64,000 bases of DNA from Flaccisagitta enflata (lineage: Eukaryota > Chaetognatha > Sagittoidea > Aphragmophora): positions 16,306,001 to 16,370,000 of the forward strand of contig OZ231128.1 in the NCBI GenBank assembly GCA_965153355.1, read 5' to 3'. This document shows positions 20,901-32,274 of this stretch, one piece after another; within the stretch, counting starts at the first letter, position 1, and the number at the start of each line of letters is the position of its first letter. The translations under genes and the position numbers were made by a program. The notes below the pieces were generated by a model. It worked only from the letters and a program-made list of their open reading frames with translations. It did not search any database and had not been told where the DNA came from.

Positions 20901-22559
20901 ATGTCCCGTCAGCAGCGTCTCGAGGCAGAGGCCGACGTGTCGACGTCGTACGGATCCTTGGATCTCCATCGACTCTTCAGCGACGGCTCTACTCGAGAAG
21001 GATCTGCATCCACGACGTCGTTCGGAGCGGAGGAGGAGGCTGTCGCGCTGGCAGCCTTCAATGGCGACCTTCGTTCCGTTGTAGACGCAAAAATGGCGAA
21101 TAAAAAGCGTCAACAAGATGATGCGTTGGAAAAACGCCAACAGCCATCCAACGCCGTTGATCCCGCGTCGCTTCCTCCGTTGGTGGTCATCAAAGACGGA
21201 GGTTCGAGGCGGATCTCGATCAATCGGCCGTCGACGGGTTTATCCACCACTTCCGCGACGGCGTCATCATCATCGGATTTGCCCCCATCGCCTCGCCAAT
21301 TTTGCCTTGATTTCGGTCGCCCAGCGTCTCGTGATCAAGTGTCTGCAGCTGCAAGTCAATGCAGCGGGGGCGAAGAGAGAGAGAGATTGGTCAATGATGG
21401 AGCAAGAGCGGAGGAGGAGGGGATGGAAACAGAAGAGGAGGTGTTGGTGAATGGGGAGGTGGTGGAGAAAGACATTGACCCGGAAGTGGACACTGCGACG
21501 CCGGAAGAGAAACACCAACGGATGCAGGCACGTTGGTGGTATCGTATCATCAGTCCGGACGTCGGAGTATCTCTCCTCTTCAAAGAGTTTGAAAAACTTT
21601 CAGTGTGCTGCAACAAACAAACTCTCATGCGCTCATCGGCTAATCAAACAGAGCTTGGCTCGGAGACTCTGGAGCGCAAAATCCAAAGCAATAAAAGAAG
21701 GAGGGAGCATGATAAGGAGGTTCGTCGCATGGTCCAGGCGACGAAGAGGAAGGATGCGACTCCGAAGCCTCCTGCTGCAGCTGCAACTTCATCTGCAGCA
21801 ACTTCCGTCGGCGCTTCCGCAACTCCACCAGCGATATTTGTGCTCGACGCAGCCGCAGCTACATCAGCGGCAATTCACTCTAAAGCAGCAGGAAGTCGTC
21901 AACCGCGCCCTGGATTGGTTCATCCCCCAAATCAGCAGCAACAGGGTCCTCGTGACGTCACTCCCTCACAACCATCGAAGAGATCGCGACGGGGAAAGAC
22001 TCCACAAAAGCGCAATGTGATGAGTCAGCAAAAAGGGCCAGATTCCAAAAGCAAAGGCCCTCCTCAAGCGCCTTCAGGCGCGCCCACTGCAGCAGCAACG
22101 CCCAAAGGCCAAGGAGAAGCTTCAAGTGGTTCGTCGACGGCAACGTCAACAGCAACCCAGAAGCTGAATCAGGCGCCTGAGGCAGCGGCAGCAAAAGGGA
22201 AAAAGACCAAGAGAGCTGGGAGAAAGCACAAAGCAGCAACCAAGGGAGGTTCTACTTGCGGTGCTTCGGCGTCCGCTGTTCAACCTCAAGTCTCTGGTCA
22301 GCAGACGAGAGCGTCTTCCTTTCACTCGCAGCCGTCAAAAGCAGCGGTAGGAAGCGAACTAGTTGGCGGTGCTTCAGCATCTGTTAAAGCTGGTGTAGCG
22401 CCTCGTCAGCAAACAGAGTCTGCCCAAGGTTTGCAGCAAGTGCAGAACCCACCTCCCCCGTCAGATCCAGCCTTTGATCCTGCGCATGGACACCACATCG
22501 CCGAGTCATTGCTACGGGAAGCCTCTTCACTGACTCAAATGCTCCATTGGGTGTGGTGA
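20901..22559 (+). CDS. ORF3, unrecognised basic disordered protein, first part
   Basis: 552 residues from the ATG at 20901 (A at -3). Residues 1-215 are Ser/Glu-rich and acidic. About 215-290 is a compact, probably folded patch (WWYRIISPDVGVSLLFKEFE) followed by a strongly basic helix. Residues 290-540 are Ala/Pro/Gln/Ser-rich and mostly disordered, with Lys/Arg clusters. There is no signal peptide or membrane segment, so an envelope protein is unlikely. The position between integrase and the 3' repeat is where some retroelements place env or accessory genes. The frame ends by running into a stop just as a coiled-coil reading opens in the next frame. I do not recognise a family. Confidence 0.65.
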   Translation: MSRQQRLEAEADVSTSYGSLDLHRLFSDGSTREGSASTTSFGAEEEAVALAAFNGDLRSVVDAKMANKKRQQDDALEKRQQPSNAVDPASLPPLVVIKDGGSRRISINRPSTGLSTTSATASSSSDLPPSPRQFCLDFGRPASRDQVSAAASQCSGGEERERLVNDGARAEEEGMETEEEVLVNGEVVEKDIDPEVDTATPEEKHQRMQARWWYRIISPDVGVSLLFKEFEKLSVCCNKQTLMRSSANQTELGSETLERKIQSNKRRREHDKEVRRMVQATKRKDATPKPPAAAATSSAATSVGASATPPAIFVLDAAAATSAAIHSKAAGSRQPRPGLVHPPNQQQQGPRDVTPSQPSKRSRRGKTPQKRNVMSQQKGPDSKSKGPPQAPSGAPTAAATPKGQGEASSGSSTATSTATQKLNQAPEAAAAKGKKTKRAGRKHKAATKGGSTCGASASAVQPQVSGQQTRASSFHSQPSKAAVGSELVGGASASVKAGVAPRQQTESAQGLQQVQNPPPPSDPAFDPAHGHHIAESLLREASSLTQMLHWVW

Positions 22560-23029
22560 AGAATTTAGCATCAAGGCTTCCAAAAGACTTCTTCGCGTCG
22601 CTCAATCCGCGTCAACGAGTTGAAGCGGCTCGTCAAGTCTTAGACGAGAGGATTCGTCGCGATATCCAAAAGGAGAGAGACGATGCTCGTCAAGCAGCAA
22701 TGGCTGCGGACAATGAGGTGGTCAAAGGCAATAAGCGAGTCGTGGAACTGGAGAAGCAGCTTGAAAAGGAGAAGCAGGCCTGTGCGATGAAGGCTAAGAA
22801 GAAAGAGGAAGCTGTGGAACGCGCGAAGGCGGCTATGGCCGTGGACTTCACAACAGCGTCCGCCGTGCGTCCTAAATTTCGACTGGCGCCGAATTGCGAT
22901 GCAGCATCTCCACCTTCAGCATCTCCTGCACAAAAAGTCGGTCAGCAGATCCTGTCGCAAAAAGACGCTCCCAAGCCTGGAAATAAGAAAAATCGAACCA
23001 GGCCTTGGAAAAATCAGACCGCCAGTTAA
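22541..23029 (+). CDS. ORF3, second part: coiled coil and basic tail
   Basis: About 162 residues in the frame one base behind the first part; the switch lies between 22502 and 22540. It opens with a compact LASRLPKDFFASLNPRQR block, then about 80 residues of charged heptad-like coiled coil (EKQLEKEKQ core), then a Pro/Lys-rich tail ending at the TAA at 23027. It most likely belongs to one protein with 20901-22559, giving about 710 residues. A coiled coil next to a basic disordered region suggests an RNA-binding or assembly role, but this is inference only. Confidence 0.6.
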   Translation, partial: APLGVVKNLASRLPKDFFASLNPRQRVEAARQVLDERIRRDIQKERDDARQAAMAADNEVVKGNKRVVELEKQLEKEKQACAMKAKKKEEAVERAKAAMAVDFTTASAVRPKFRLAPNCDAASPPSASPAQKVGQQILSQKDAPKPGNKKNRTRPWKNQTAS

Positions 23030-23083
23030 ATACTGATTGGTGCCACGCCCAGTTGCTGTTCAACTTAACTACCAATTTGCAAC

Positions 23084-23522
23084 ATGGCGTGGAGAGCGCC
23101 ACCATTCGCTGAGGATCGTCTTCCCACCACACATCCTCATCCCATCGATGGACAGGCCGGCATTGTCGGGGCGCAACCCGGGGCGTGGGAATGACGTCCG
23201 CCCCGGGGCCTGGCGAAAAACGCCCGCGTAAGTATCATGGTTTGGGAAGGGTTGAGGTTGAGTTTTTGTGGTAAATTGAATCTGTGTACGATAAGAACTT
23301 TACTAATCAATCTGCCCCTATTCTTTCTCTTTCTTTGTCTTCCCCTTGGGGAGGATACATTCTCAGACGGCTGCACCACCTGCGCCTTTCGATGCGGTCG
23401 CCGTTGACGACTTCATCGCCTTTCGCCCACGGATTGACGAGGTGTTGGAGCCCCGGAATGACCCGCTCGTCTCTGTAATGGAGAAGGCGCAGGTGATGTG
23501 GTCGTTCCATGATGCTTACTAA
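23084..23522 (+). CDS. ORF4, small probably spliced ORF
   Basis: An ATG at 23084 in strong context (AAC before, G after) opens a Pro-rich reading. A consensus GTAAGT donor is at 23228. A T/C-rich stretch ends in AG at 23353 or 23366. The second exon then reads a well-formed, codon-biased stretch (DAVAVDDFIAFRPRIDEV) to the TAA at 23520. The exon-1 frame meets a TGA at 23192. The frame one base away passes it and joins the 23353 acceptor without a stop, so either a one-base error or a different exon 1 is involved. About 105 residues; no recognised family. Confidence 0.4.
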
Positions 23523-24896
23523 TTTTTTTTTTTTACAGATTCGTTTTTACATATAGTTAGTAATTTATTTAATTTTGTCTTGTTTTGTTTGGTTCCTTGG
23601 AACATGTACATTTTTGTTGTGTTTGTTTTAGACATGGTCTTTTTAGTCATCATTACGAATACTTTCGTATGACATGTTTTTAGTAGTATGCCCCTACTTA
23701 TTATTTTCCACTCTCAAGTCAAATCCCAGGCTTGGAGTGCTCCAAGGCCCGTTCCCCCTTCCCCCCCCCTTTCCCCTTAACTTTTACAGAACGGGCGCCT
23801 CAACCTCCTCGTCGCCGCCTCGTTTCCATCCGCGTCATCATTGATCATTGAAAATTTGCTGGTGGTGGATCCTTTCCGGACGGGAATCATCATTCGTGCA
23901 GTCGTCGATCTGTTGAGAGTTAGGGTGGGGATGTAAGAGGCGGTGGACGGGGGGGGAGGGGCGGGGGCTGTGTCTATGTAAATTTTTTTAAGGAAGGTAG
24001 TATCGGTTTTTTAGTAGGGTTTCCCCGACCGGAAACTAGATGTCGGATTTTTGAAATTCGTGAAATTCCAAAAATGGGGCAGAATGTTAGAAATGTATGT
24101 CCGTCGGTCTATTAAGTATGTGTGCTTTTGTTTCTTTGCGTGCTTTTGGCTTTTCCTCTTTTCTTATTATTCAATGCCGGTGTCTTTTGTTTCTCGCCAT
24201 TTTTTATAATGAAGGCTAGGTGGGTAACCATATGGTTGCGCCTTGTATTTTATGCCATTTGTTTTTATTACGTAAACAAACATACGTAACTCGTCTTCGT
24301 ATCATCCAATTTTGGATTGATTGTTTTTATTTATTTACGGCATTGCTTCCTAAAGTGATTGATTGTTTTTTCGTGATTGATTGTATGTGCCCTTGGAATT
24401 TACTAATTTCAATAATCTCTCATCTTTTTATTTCAGATAAACTTATGAACGGACAACTAACGTTAGTTTGACATCGACAGACTGTGGGTTGAAACCAACG
24501 AAAGTGGGCCTAAAAGTAAGTTTTATAGACGCGTCTTTGCTTTTAGTAACGTTGTTTTTATCTTGTCTTCCGGTCTGTTATTCTTGTCTTTTGCGTTTTT
24601 TGCATTTTTATCGCCGGATTTTAGTATGGTTTTTATCGTTTGCCCGATCAGCTTACTATGGGGATGATATGGATGAATTTAATGGGATGGGCCGGGGCAG
24701 GGGCAGGTATTATCAGGTGGCATGGGCTCTGAAGAAGATGAACATGTTGTCATGTGCTGTTTCTGTCCTTTATTGTGTCCCGTCTCGATTTCATGTTATC
24801 TTTTGCGTTTGCTGATCACCATTAACGCCCACTTTCCCTTTTATTTTATCCCCTCTCTTCAGTTGTTGAAATTTTTATGGAATAAACGAGACAATC
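23523..24896 (+). other. Retroelement 3' non-coding region
   Basis: T-rich sequence with a polypyrimidine tract ending in ACAG at 23537, C- and G-homopolymers near 23760 and 23950, and AATAAA at 24881. Likely contains the U3 part of an LTR, whose left edge cannot be placed because the 5' copy is incomplete. Confidence 0.5.
24881..24886 (+). terminator. Candidate poly(A) signal
   Basis: AATAAA 11 bp before the 3' copy of the 102-bp repeat. Spacing would put cleavage inside the repeat, consistent with the repeat containing R. Confidence 0.45.
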
Positions 24897-24998
24897 GCCT
24901 TCCTATTTTCCAATCGGCCAACTTTCTTTCACCACAAGTCGTCAGTCAGATAGACGCTCATAGACAGTGCCAGTTGAAACTCGTGGGCGTAATTTATA
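24897..24998 (+). repeat. 3' terminal direct repeat
   Basis: Identical to 12520-12621. After 24998 the sequence becomes AAATGACATAAAATGACTTA-type satellite, so the outer boundary on this side is sharp. Confidence 0.85.
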
Positions 24999-25075
24999 AA
25001 TGACATAAAATGACTTAAAATGACTTAAAATGATAAAAAAGATTTTATTGACTAAAATGATAATAATGACTTAAG
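24999..25075 (+). repeat. AAAATGACTT-type satellite stub
   Basis: A few ten-base units immediately outside the retroelement, related to the arrays at 25823 and 26920. Confidence 0.7.
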
Positions 25076-25822
25076 GGACGAGAGGTGGCCAATCTGAACT
25101 GACTGAGACAGCTTCATCGGGCCTGGGAGGTGCTAACGATATCCAATGAGCACCAAAAATTGAGTAACTTACACTGCCAACAGCCTCCATCGCCTATTTA
25201 CAACATAGACCAAATAAGCAAAATCATGTCCTCAGATCAGTACATATTCTGATGACCCTGGACCCTAAAAATCTGAACGAATTAGAGTTTTGGGTAAAGT
25301 AGATGCATACAAATGACCGTGCGATTTCAAATGTTCAGTGAAAGCCATTTTAAGTAGGTAAATCAAGTCAATTCTAATTTGAAAGTAGCAAGGAATGGGT
25401 AATTCTCATAAATCAAATCGGGTGGCCCTTCACTACCTCTGTCCGATATCACACATAAAATTTCATGCCTTTTTGCAGTCAGGAACATGTAAAAAAACGT
25501 ACCGCTAATTTTCACAACCTCAGCTTGATTTGTACTGATTTGAATTGGGTAACATATATTTCAATTGATTCGGCCTTTGGAACTTGTTGTTTCTGGCTAG
25601 TATCTTAGTAACTCGTTGCTAGGAAAACACACAACTTCGCATTTCAGTGCAGCATGCTTCCTAGTGTATTGTGATGCTATAACTGTCTCTGTTATGTAAT
25701 GCTACATTGATAGTGATCAATGGCAGAGACTTGGGCATCTAGAAATGAGTGGCTTGTACTTCGTATTAATCACCACAAACCTAATTATTGATTTTTCTCA
25801 TGTGGGACAACTGGAAGCCCTT
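25076..25822. other. No gene seen
   Basis: Unique-looking AT-rich sequence between two satellite stretches. Confidence 0.4.
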
Positions 25823-26157
25823 AAAATGACTTGGAATGACTTAAAATGCCTTAAACTCACTTGAAATGACTTAGAATCACTTGAAATGACTTAAAATAAC
25901 TTAAAATTACTTAAAATGACTTAAAATGATGAAAAGGACTATATTGACTAAAATGACAATGATGACTTAGAATGACCTAAAATGACTTAAAATGTTTTAG
26001 AATGACTTAGAATGACTTAGAATGAGTAAAAATGACCTAAAGAAAAAAAATTGATAAAAAAAGTAAAGTGTGACCGACCGACCAACCGACCGACCGACCG
26101 ACCGACCGACCGACCGACGGACAAAGCGGGTTGTAGAGTCGCGTGCACGCGACTAAA
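25823..26157 (+). mobile_element. Family A element with ten-base satellite cargo
   Basis: TTAAAATGACTTGGAATGAC-type units, then AAAGTGTGACCGACCGACCA, a (GACC)n run, AAAGCGGGTTGTAGAGTCGC and the terminal palindrome GTCGCGTGCACGCGAC with TAAAAAT. The 5' end is not clear. An inverted counterpart starts 640 bp downstream. Confidence 0.65.
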
Positions 26158-26795
26158 AATTCTCAACCTACTGAGCAAAAACTCCAGGGTTGGGCTTGAA
26201 TGAAAGATATTTTGAAGTAGATTATGAATGCACAAAATGATCAGGCTGTAAATCTATGTATGATCAGCAGTTTGCCCATCAGAGGCCAAAAACTACTTTT
26301 TTCCTCTGTAAAAAATGTATAAATTTGATAAAAATACAATGGGAAACTCACAAAACTTTTCAGATACTAATCTTTAAAAAAGATAATTTCAATTAGAGAC
26401 CGTTTCCAGCAGTATGGCACAGTTTGTTGATAAATGGCAGAGAAAAAATGAGCAGCTCTTGCTAATTTTTTGAGAAAAACAGTGATTTTTTTCAAAAATT
26501 GAGCATTATTCACTTATTCCGGGTCGGTTATTTTTTCAAAACCCAATTAGTTAGTTTGATACAGACAAAATCGGTTTGAAAGATCTTTCAGGAACTTTTT
26601 TCAGAATTTGATTATCATTTCTTGAAGCAGAAATATGATGTTTTCTTTGGTGGCACTTTGCGGGGTATTCCCTGTATAATCACTCCCATAAATTCCGAGG
26701 TGTCGCTAAATTTTTTTCCTAGACAGTACCCCCTCTCTCCTTACCCCTTCTTTACGACGAGTCTATAGAGTGGACGCTATGTTTTTGCGTTTTTA
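26158..26795. other. Spacer between two inverted family A copies
   Basis: AT-rich, no gene or repeat recognised. Confidence 0.45.
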
Positions 26796-27131
26796 GTCGC
26801 GTGCACGCGACTCTACAACCCGCTTTGTCCGTCGGTCGGTCGGTCGGTTGGTCGGTTGGTCGGTTGGTCGGCTGGTCACACTTTACTTTTTTTATCAATT
26901 TTATTTCTTTAAGTCATTTTTAGTCATTCTAAGTCATTCTTAGTCATTCTTAGTCATTCTAAGTCATTCTAAGTCATTTCAAGTCATTTTAAGTCATTTT
27001 AAGTCATTATTGTCATTTCAGTCAATATAGTCCTTTTTATCATTTTAAGTCATTCTAAGTCATTTTAAGTTATTCTAAGTCATTTTCAAGTGATTTTAAG
27101 TCATTTCAAGTGACTTAAAGGCATTTTAAGT
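26796..27131 (-). mobile_element. Family A element with satellite cargo, inverted partner
   Basis: Begins TTTTTAGTCGCGTGCACGCG, then CTACAACCCGCTTTG, the GGTCGGTTGGTC run, CACACTTTAC, then AAGTCATTCT/AAGTCATTTT units. It faces 25823-26157 with the hairpin ends pointing inward. Confidence 0.65.
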
Positions 27132-27585
27132 ACAGACCGACCGAACCTCCGGTTCGAACTGTTTTTACTGTACGGATCACTCTCCCAGCTCCGTCACTGA
27201 ATCCGGAGTCGTCAGTTATCAGTAAGTCACCGAATTCAGTAGGTCAACAAACCGAAGTTTGATGTTTTGTTTACTTTTCCTATCGAACGTGCAAATTGGG
27301 ACTCCAGAATTGCCCTCTAACATGAAAGATGATTCAACAACAAAACATACATCTGCTTTTCCTTTTCCTAACGAATTTACATTGCTCATGCTTCCTTTAC
27401 AAATGAGATCAAGCCCTCGTTTCCTCATCAAAAGAAGGAAAGATCGCCGATCGCGATCGAGACTTGATGCTTCGCTTGCAACTAAATCCTTGACAATGTT
27501 GGTGTAAATCAATCATCTTTAAAAGAAAAATTCTTTGGTCTTGATTGTTGATCTCAGGCTGTCTGTGCCGTCTGTCCCTGTGTGT
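27132..27585. other. No supported gene
   Basis: Open frames of 80-97 codons exist on both strands, and a GTAAGT follows 27223, but there is no family match or exon partner. Confidence 0.35.
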
Positions 27586-27586
27586 G

Positions 27587-28474
<888 letters not shown>

Positions 28475-28475
28475 A

Positions 28476-28778
28476 GGGTGGTCACGAAATAGGGTCAAAT
28501 TTCAAAAAATGATATACTCTAGTTTTTTACATAAATGCACAAAAAAAGAAGGTTTTCCTACAAGTAGAGGTCTGAATTTAAAGATTAAACCACGGCGGCA
28601 AAACTATAGGCTTCCCATGACAATAGAAAAATCCTCATAGCAACCCTATAGTTTTGCCGCCAAGGTTTCTTGTTTGATTTCACACCCCAGATTGTGAGAA
28701 ATCCTTCTTTTATTGGACATTTGTGCAAAGGGCTCAAGTATATCAATATATGAAATTTGACCCAATTCCGGACCACCC
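28476..28778 (+). mobile_element. TA-flanked palindromic MITE
   Basis: Ends GGGTGGTCACGAAATAGGGT and, inverted, ACCCAATTCCGGACCACCC, each bordered by TA (28474-28475, 28779-28780). The interior is itself partly palindromic, with GGCGGCAAAACTATAG and CTATAGTTTTGCCGCC. The first bases GGGTGGTC are shared with the larger MITE at 35332. Tc1/mariner-type, non-coding. Confidence 0.7.
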
Positions 28779-28997
28779 TAATAGGTACTGTGGCATTTAA
28801 GTTGGAGTAGTGAACTTAAAATGCTTAAAAAACGCTAACCAAGGAAAATGGGGACCAATTGACAGATAAAGCGAGGTAGCGTTGCGTAGAACTAAAAAAC
28901 AACTTCGGTTTCTGACTTCGGTAAACTTCGGTTTCGGTTGCGGTCAGTTAGTCACTGTCAACTTCGGCTTCGGTTCGGCTTCGGTTTACCTACCTTC

Positions 28998-29527
28998 GGT
29001 CGACCTCTAATTTTAAGTCATTCCAAGTCATCTTAAGTCATTATTGCCATTTTAGTCAATATAATCCTTTTCATCATTATAAGTTATTTTAAGTCATTTT
29101 ATGTCATTATAAGTCATTTTAAGTAATTATACATCATTTTAAGTCATTTTAAGTCATTTTTAGTCATTCTAAGCTATTCTAAGTCATTTTAGTTATTTTA
29201 GTCGATATAGTCATTTCACTTTACATTTAAATAATTATAGGTAATTATACTTTTATAGGTCATAATGCAATTTTGGGTAATCATAGGTAATATTAGGTCA
29301 TTATAGGTCATGTAATTATTGGTAATTATAGGTCATTATAAGTAATCATAGGTCATCGTAGGTAATTATAGGTCATTATGTAATTATAGGTCATTATAGG
29401 TAATTTATAGGTTATTATGCAATTATAGGTCATTATTGGTAATTATAGGTGAGTATGTAATAATAGGTAGTTATAGGTCATTATAGGTAATTATAGGCAA
29501 TTATAGGTCATTATGTAATTATAGGTA
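28998..29527. repeat. Satellite: AAGTCATTTT units passing into ATTATAGGTA units
   Basis: Two related AT-rich ten-base satellites. The first gives way to the second near 29220. Resumes on the far side of the palindromic element at 34673 in the same orientation. Confidence 0.8.
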
Positions 29528-30406
29528 GAGTGGCACTATCAATCTCATACCCTCCATCCTCGAAGTGAAATGGCGACTTTAGCCCTTTGGTTGACTGAAG
29601 GAACCCATAAATGTTCATTTTTATGGAATTCCAGGTAGCAAGGGCTCTATATCTGTCAGGGGTATTACCCCCATTTTCTTCTCGGTTTTCAAGTCTCTCA
29701 ATTTGACACATTTTAGCTTCTTTCCTTTATAACTTCTTGTAGAAGTGAATAAAACCCCTGGGATTGGTTTTATTTGAAAGATGATATGAAGTAGATTTCC
29801 TTAAACTATAAACCTGGGATGAGGGGCCCTAAGGGGCCCCTAGGGGGCCCTTGAGGGAACCCCAAATGTCCTAAAATGGCAGAATTGCAACAAAATCTGG
29901 TAATTTTTCCATTCAAATCTTACTTGAATTACTTGACAAACTTATTCTCAACATCATTTGACCTATCTAGTAATTTTGTAAAAGAAAAGGGATACAGTTG
30001 GCAAAAAGGGCCCTTAGGGGTACTCAACGTAAGGTCCCAAATACCCCAAAAATCCTGCACATCTTAAAAATTCAAAAATTTTCATTGATAAAAGACTGGG
30101 ATCAAATGCATGCAATTTGATTTGAAATATGATTTGATGAAAAGGTATAACTAATTCAATGCTTGTAGTGAGGGGCCCAAAAGTCCCCAGTAGGGGGCTC
30201 AAAAATACCCAGTAGGGGGCCCTAAATGTCCAAAAACCGGAAAATTTTATACAAATTGAGAATTTTCTCCATTTTAGTTGTAACAACCACCTAGAATTTA
30301 TTATAAGAATATTTTTGACCTTCTCTGATAAATATCTTGGCGATTGCTAAGGTATTCACATAGCAAAAGGGGCCCAAAGGGTACCCTAAATGCAAAGTAT
30401 AGCTAA

Positions 30407-30598
30407 AATAAGGCCAACACCTTACAGTCGCATGCAGTCCTTAAAACCATAAGACTAAAAAACTAAAAGACTAAATATAAATTGACTTAAAATGACATAA
30501 AACGCAAACAAAAGCAAAGTGGAACCGATGGACCGACGGACCAATGGACCGGCAGACGAACAGAGTGGGTTGTAGTCGCTTGCACACGACTAAAAATT
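30407..30598 (+). mobile_element. Family A copy in left arm of palindrome
   Basis: AAGGCCAACACCTTACAGTC start, an AAGACTAAA-type cargo with TTGACTTAAAATGAC, GACCGACGGACC run, then AGTCGCTTGCACACGACTAAA end. Confidence 0.6.
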
Positions 30599-30990
30599 GG
30601 GATTTAGAATCTGGGAAAGATAATGTCTTGTCTCTATCTTTGACGGTTTAGGAGCTAGAGCCATTTTGCTGAAATGCGCTTTTTCCAAAGGGATTGCAAA
30701 AGTAATTTTGGCAATGTTTTCATTCAAACCAATGTCGTTTCAAAAAAAAAAAGATACCAGATATCAGATACCAGATACCAGATACCAGATTGGTGCCAAA
30801 TGAAGGGTGCCAATCCAAGGGTTTTCTAACGGTCTAAGATTTAAATGAGTTTGTTTAAGTTTCAATGGCATAATCAACCATTCAAAGCTGCGTCCAGCGA
30901 TGTATGGCAAGGGACTTCAGGGACGTGACTGTCTGGCTTGAAAGTTTGTCGGGCTTGAAAATGTGTTGTGAACAAACTTTGTAGGAAGGG

Positions 30991-31131
<141 letters not shown>

Positions 31132-31171
31132 AACACAACAGAAAAACTTTATGAATCAAATTCTACTGGGG

Positions 31172-31229
31172 ACCAACCGACCGACGGACAGACAAAGCGG
31201 GGTGAAGTTGCGTAGCAAGGGACTGAAAA
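31172..31229 (+). mobile_element. Family A 3' end fragment
   Basis: CCAACCGACCGACGGACAGA, AAAGCGGGGTGAAG, then TTGCGTAGCAAGGGACTGAAA; the hairpin is degraded. Confidence 0.45.
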
Positions 31230-32009
31230 GCCCATGTACTGACAAAAATATGAACATTTCCAATGATTTATCTAATCCTCCTAGATCCTTGTAAGGAAAC
31301 AAGCTCAGAACCTAAGTTTATCCTCTGAGACAAGACACAGCTAAATTGAAGTCTGAAAGGGAAGATTCAAGGGCTGATAGGCATGCCGCAGAAAGTAAGG
31401 ATTTATGGAAACCCATTTTATGCAGAAAAGCAACCTGGAATGACCGGTCACTTGCAGGTCACTTTATGACAAGTTTGTGGAAAACAAATCCGCAACTGCG
31501 GAGCCTTATGGATCACTTCTCCTCTAGTGAAAAGTTAGAGTATAGAACGGAGCCTTCAACAGGTTTCCTTAACTAATAGACATGAAGTTAGTGACCTGTA
31601 AAGGGCTCTGTTCTGTACTCTAACATCTTTCAAGAAGAAAAGTGACCTGCAAAGCTCTGCCAGGCTCCCTTAGGGACCTGTCATCTTGCAGGTCGCTTAT
31701 GAGAAAAAAACGGTTCACTTCTACCAAAAAAGGTCATTTCTACAAAGAGGAACCCATTTTTATTCCCTATATGCATCACTACGCAAATCTGTGTCGTGAT
31801 AGGGCCAGTTTTAAACCTGCAAGAGTCAAGAGATATACGGTCTGTTGTGGCTGATTCAGGACCAATAAATAGGTTTGGGGTATGGACGCAGCCAGTAATG
31901 TATGGCAGCTTAGAGCCTAGGGACTTCAAAGCCAATTCCAAGCACAACGGCAAATTCAATCACGACAAACTTTTTACTGATTTGCCATGATTTCTATGCT
32001 TTCTGTCAA
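31230..32009. other. Palindrome spacer; small imperfect hairpin
   Basis: GAAAAGTTAGAGTATAGAAC near 31530 is imperfectly inverted at 31600-31640 (GTTCTGTACTCTAACATC). GGTCACTTGCAGGTCACTT-like phrases recur. No gene recognised. Confidence 0.4.
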
Positions 32010-32161
32010 AACAAGGCCGGATACACGGCAATCCAGTCGCGGACGGTTGGGCAGGAGCAATAATGCAAAAACCGTTTGCAATTTCAGAAATATTTTGGAC
32101 GGACCGACGGACCGACCGACCGACACGGCAAGGTGTAGAGTCGCGTGTCCGCGACTAAAAA
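32010..32161 (+). mobile_element. Family A (A3 subtype), short complete copy
   Basis: AAGGCCGGATACACGGCAAT, CAGTCGCGGACGGTTGGGC, TGCAAAAACCGTTTGC, GACCGACGGACC run, CACGGCAAGGTGTAGAGTCG and the end GTCGCGTGTCCGCGAC plus TAAAAA. It is 152 bp. Other A3 copies are at 37806, 38260, 55463 and 57165. Confidence 0.7.
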
Positions 32162-32274
32162 GTAACAAATAAACGAGTGATTCTTATCAAAATGGTTACT
32201 TCTTTATCAAGTAGATTGTTTTCAATTGATTCATACAATTAAGTGTATTGTGCAAAAAAAAATATTTAAAAAAC

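Larger units (their letters stand above)
12520..24998 (+). mobile_element. BEL/Pao-type LTR-like retroelement with extra 3' ORFs
   Basis: A 12.5-kb unit bounded by a perfect 102-bp direct repeat. Internal order is Gag (Gln-rich N part, Pao-type capsid, three zinc knuckles), UGA, protease (DSGAD), RT (YVDD), RNase H, zinc-binding/DDE integrase with Pao-type C-terminal region, ORF3, ORF4, and a non-coding 3' end with AATAAA at 24881. The domain order PR-RT-RH-IN and the triple knuckle are diagnostic of BEL/Pao. Frames are broken by single-base shifts. The right end abuts AAAATGACTT satellite. Typical BEL/Pao elements are 5-10 kb, so this one is unusually long. Confidence 0.9.

Noticed and set aside
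22541-23029. ORF3 second part as an independent gene
   Set aside because: No ATG in good context opens it, and the preceding frame ends exactly where this one begins, so one protein with a frame break is the simpler view.
24220-25003. Plus-strand ORFs near the retroelement 3' end
   Set aside because: Hydrophobic, Cys/Leu-rich readings of T-rich non-coding sequence; one runs through the terminal repeat.
27219-27512. 97-codon minus frame and 82-codon plus frame
   Set aside because: They overlap on opposite strands, have no recognised domain and lack splice partners.
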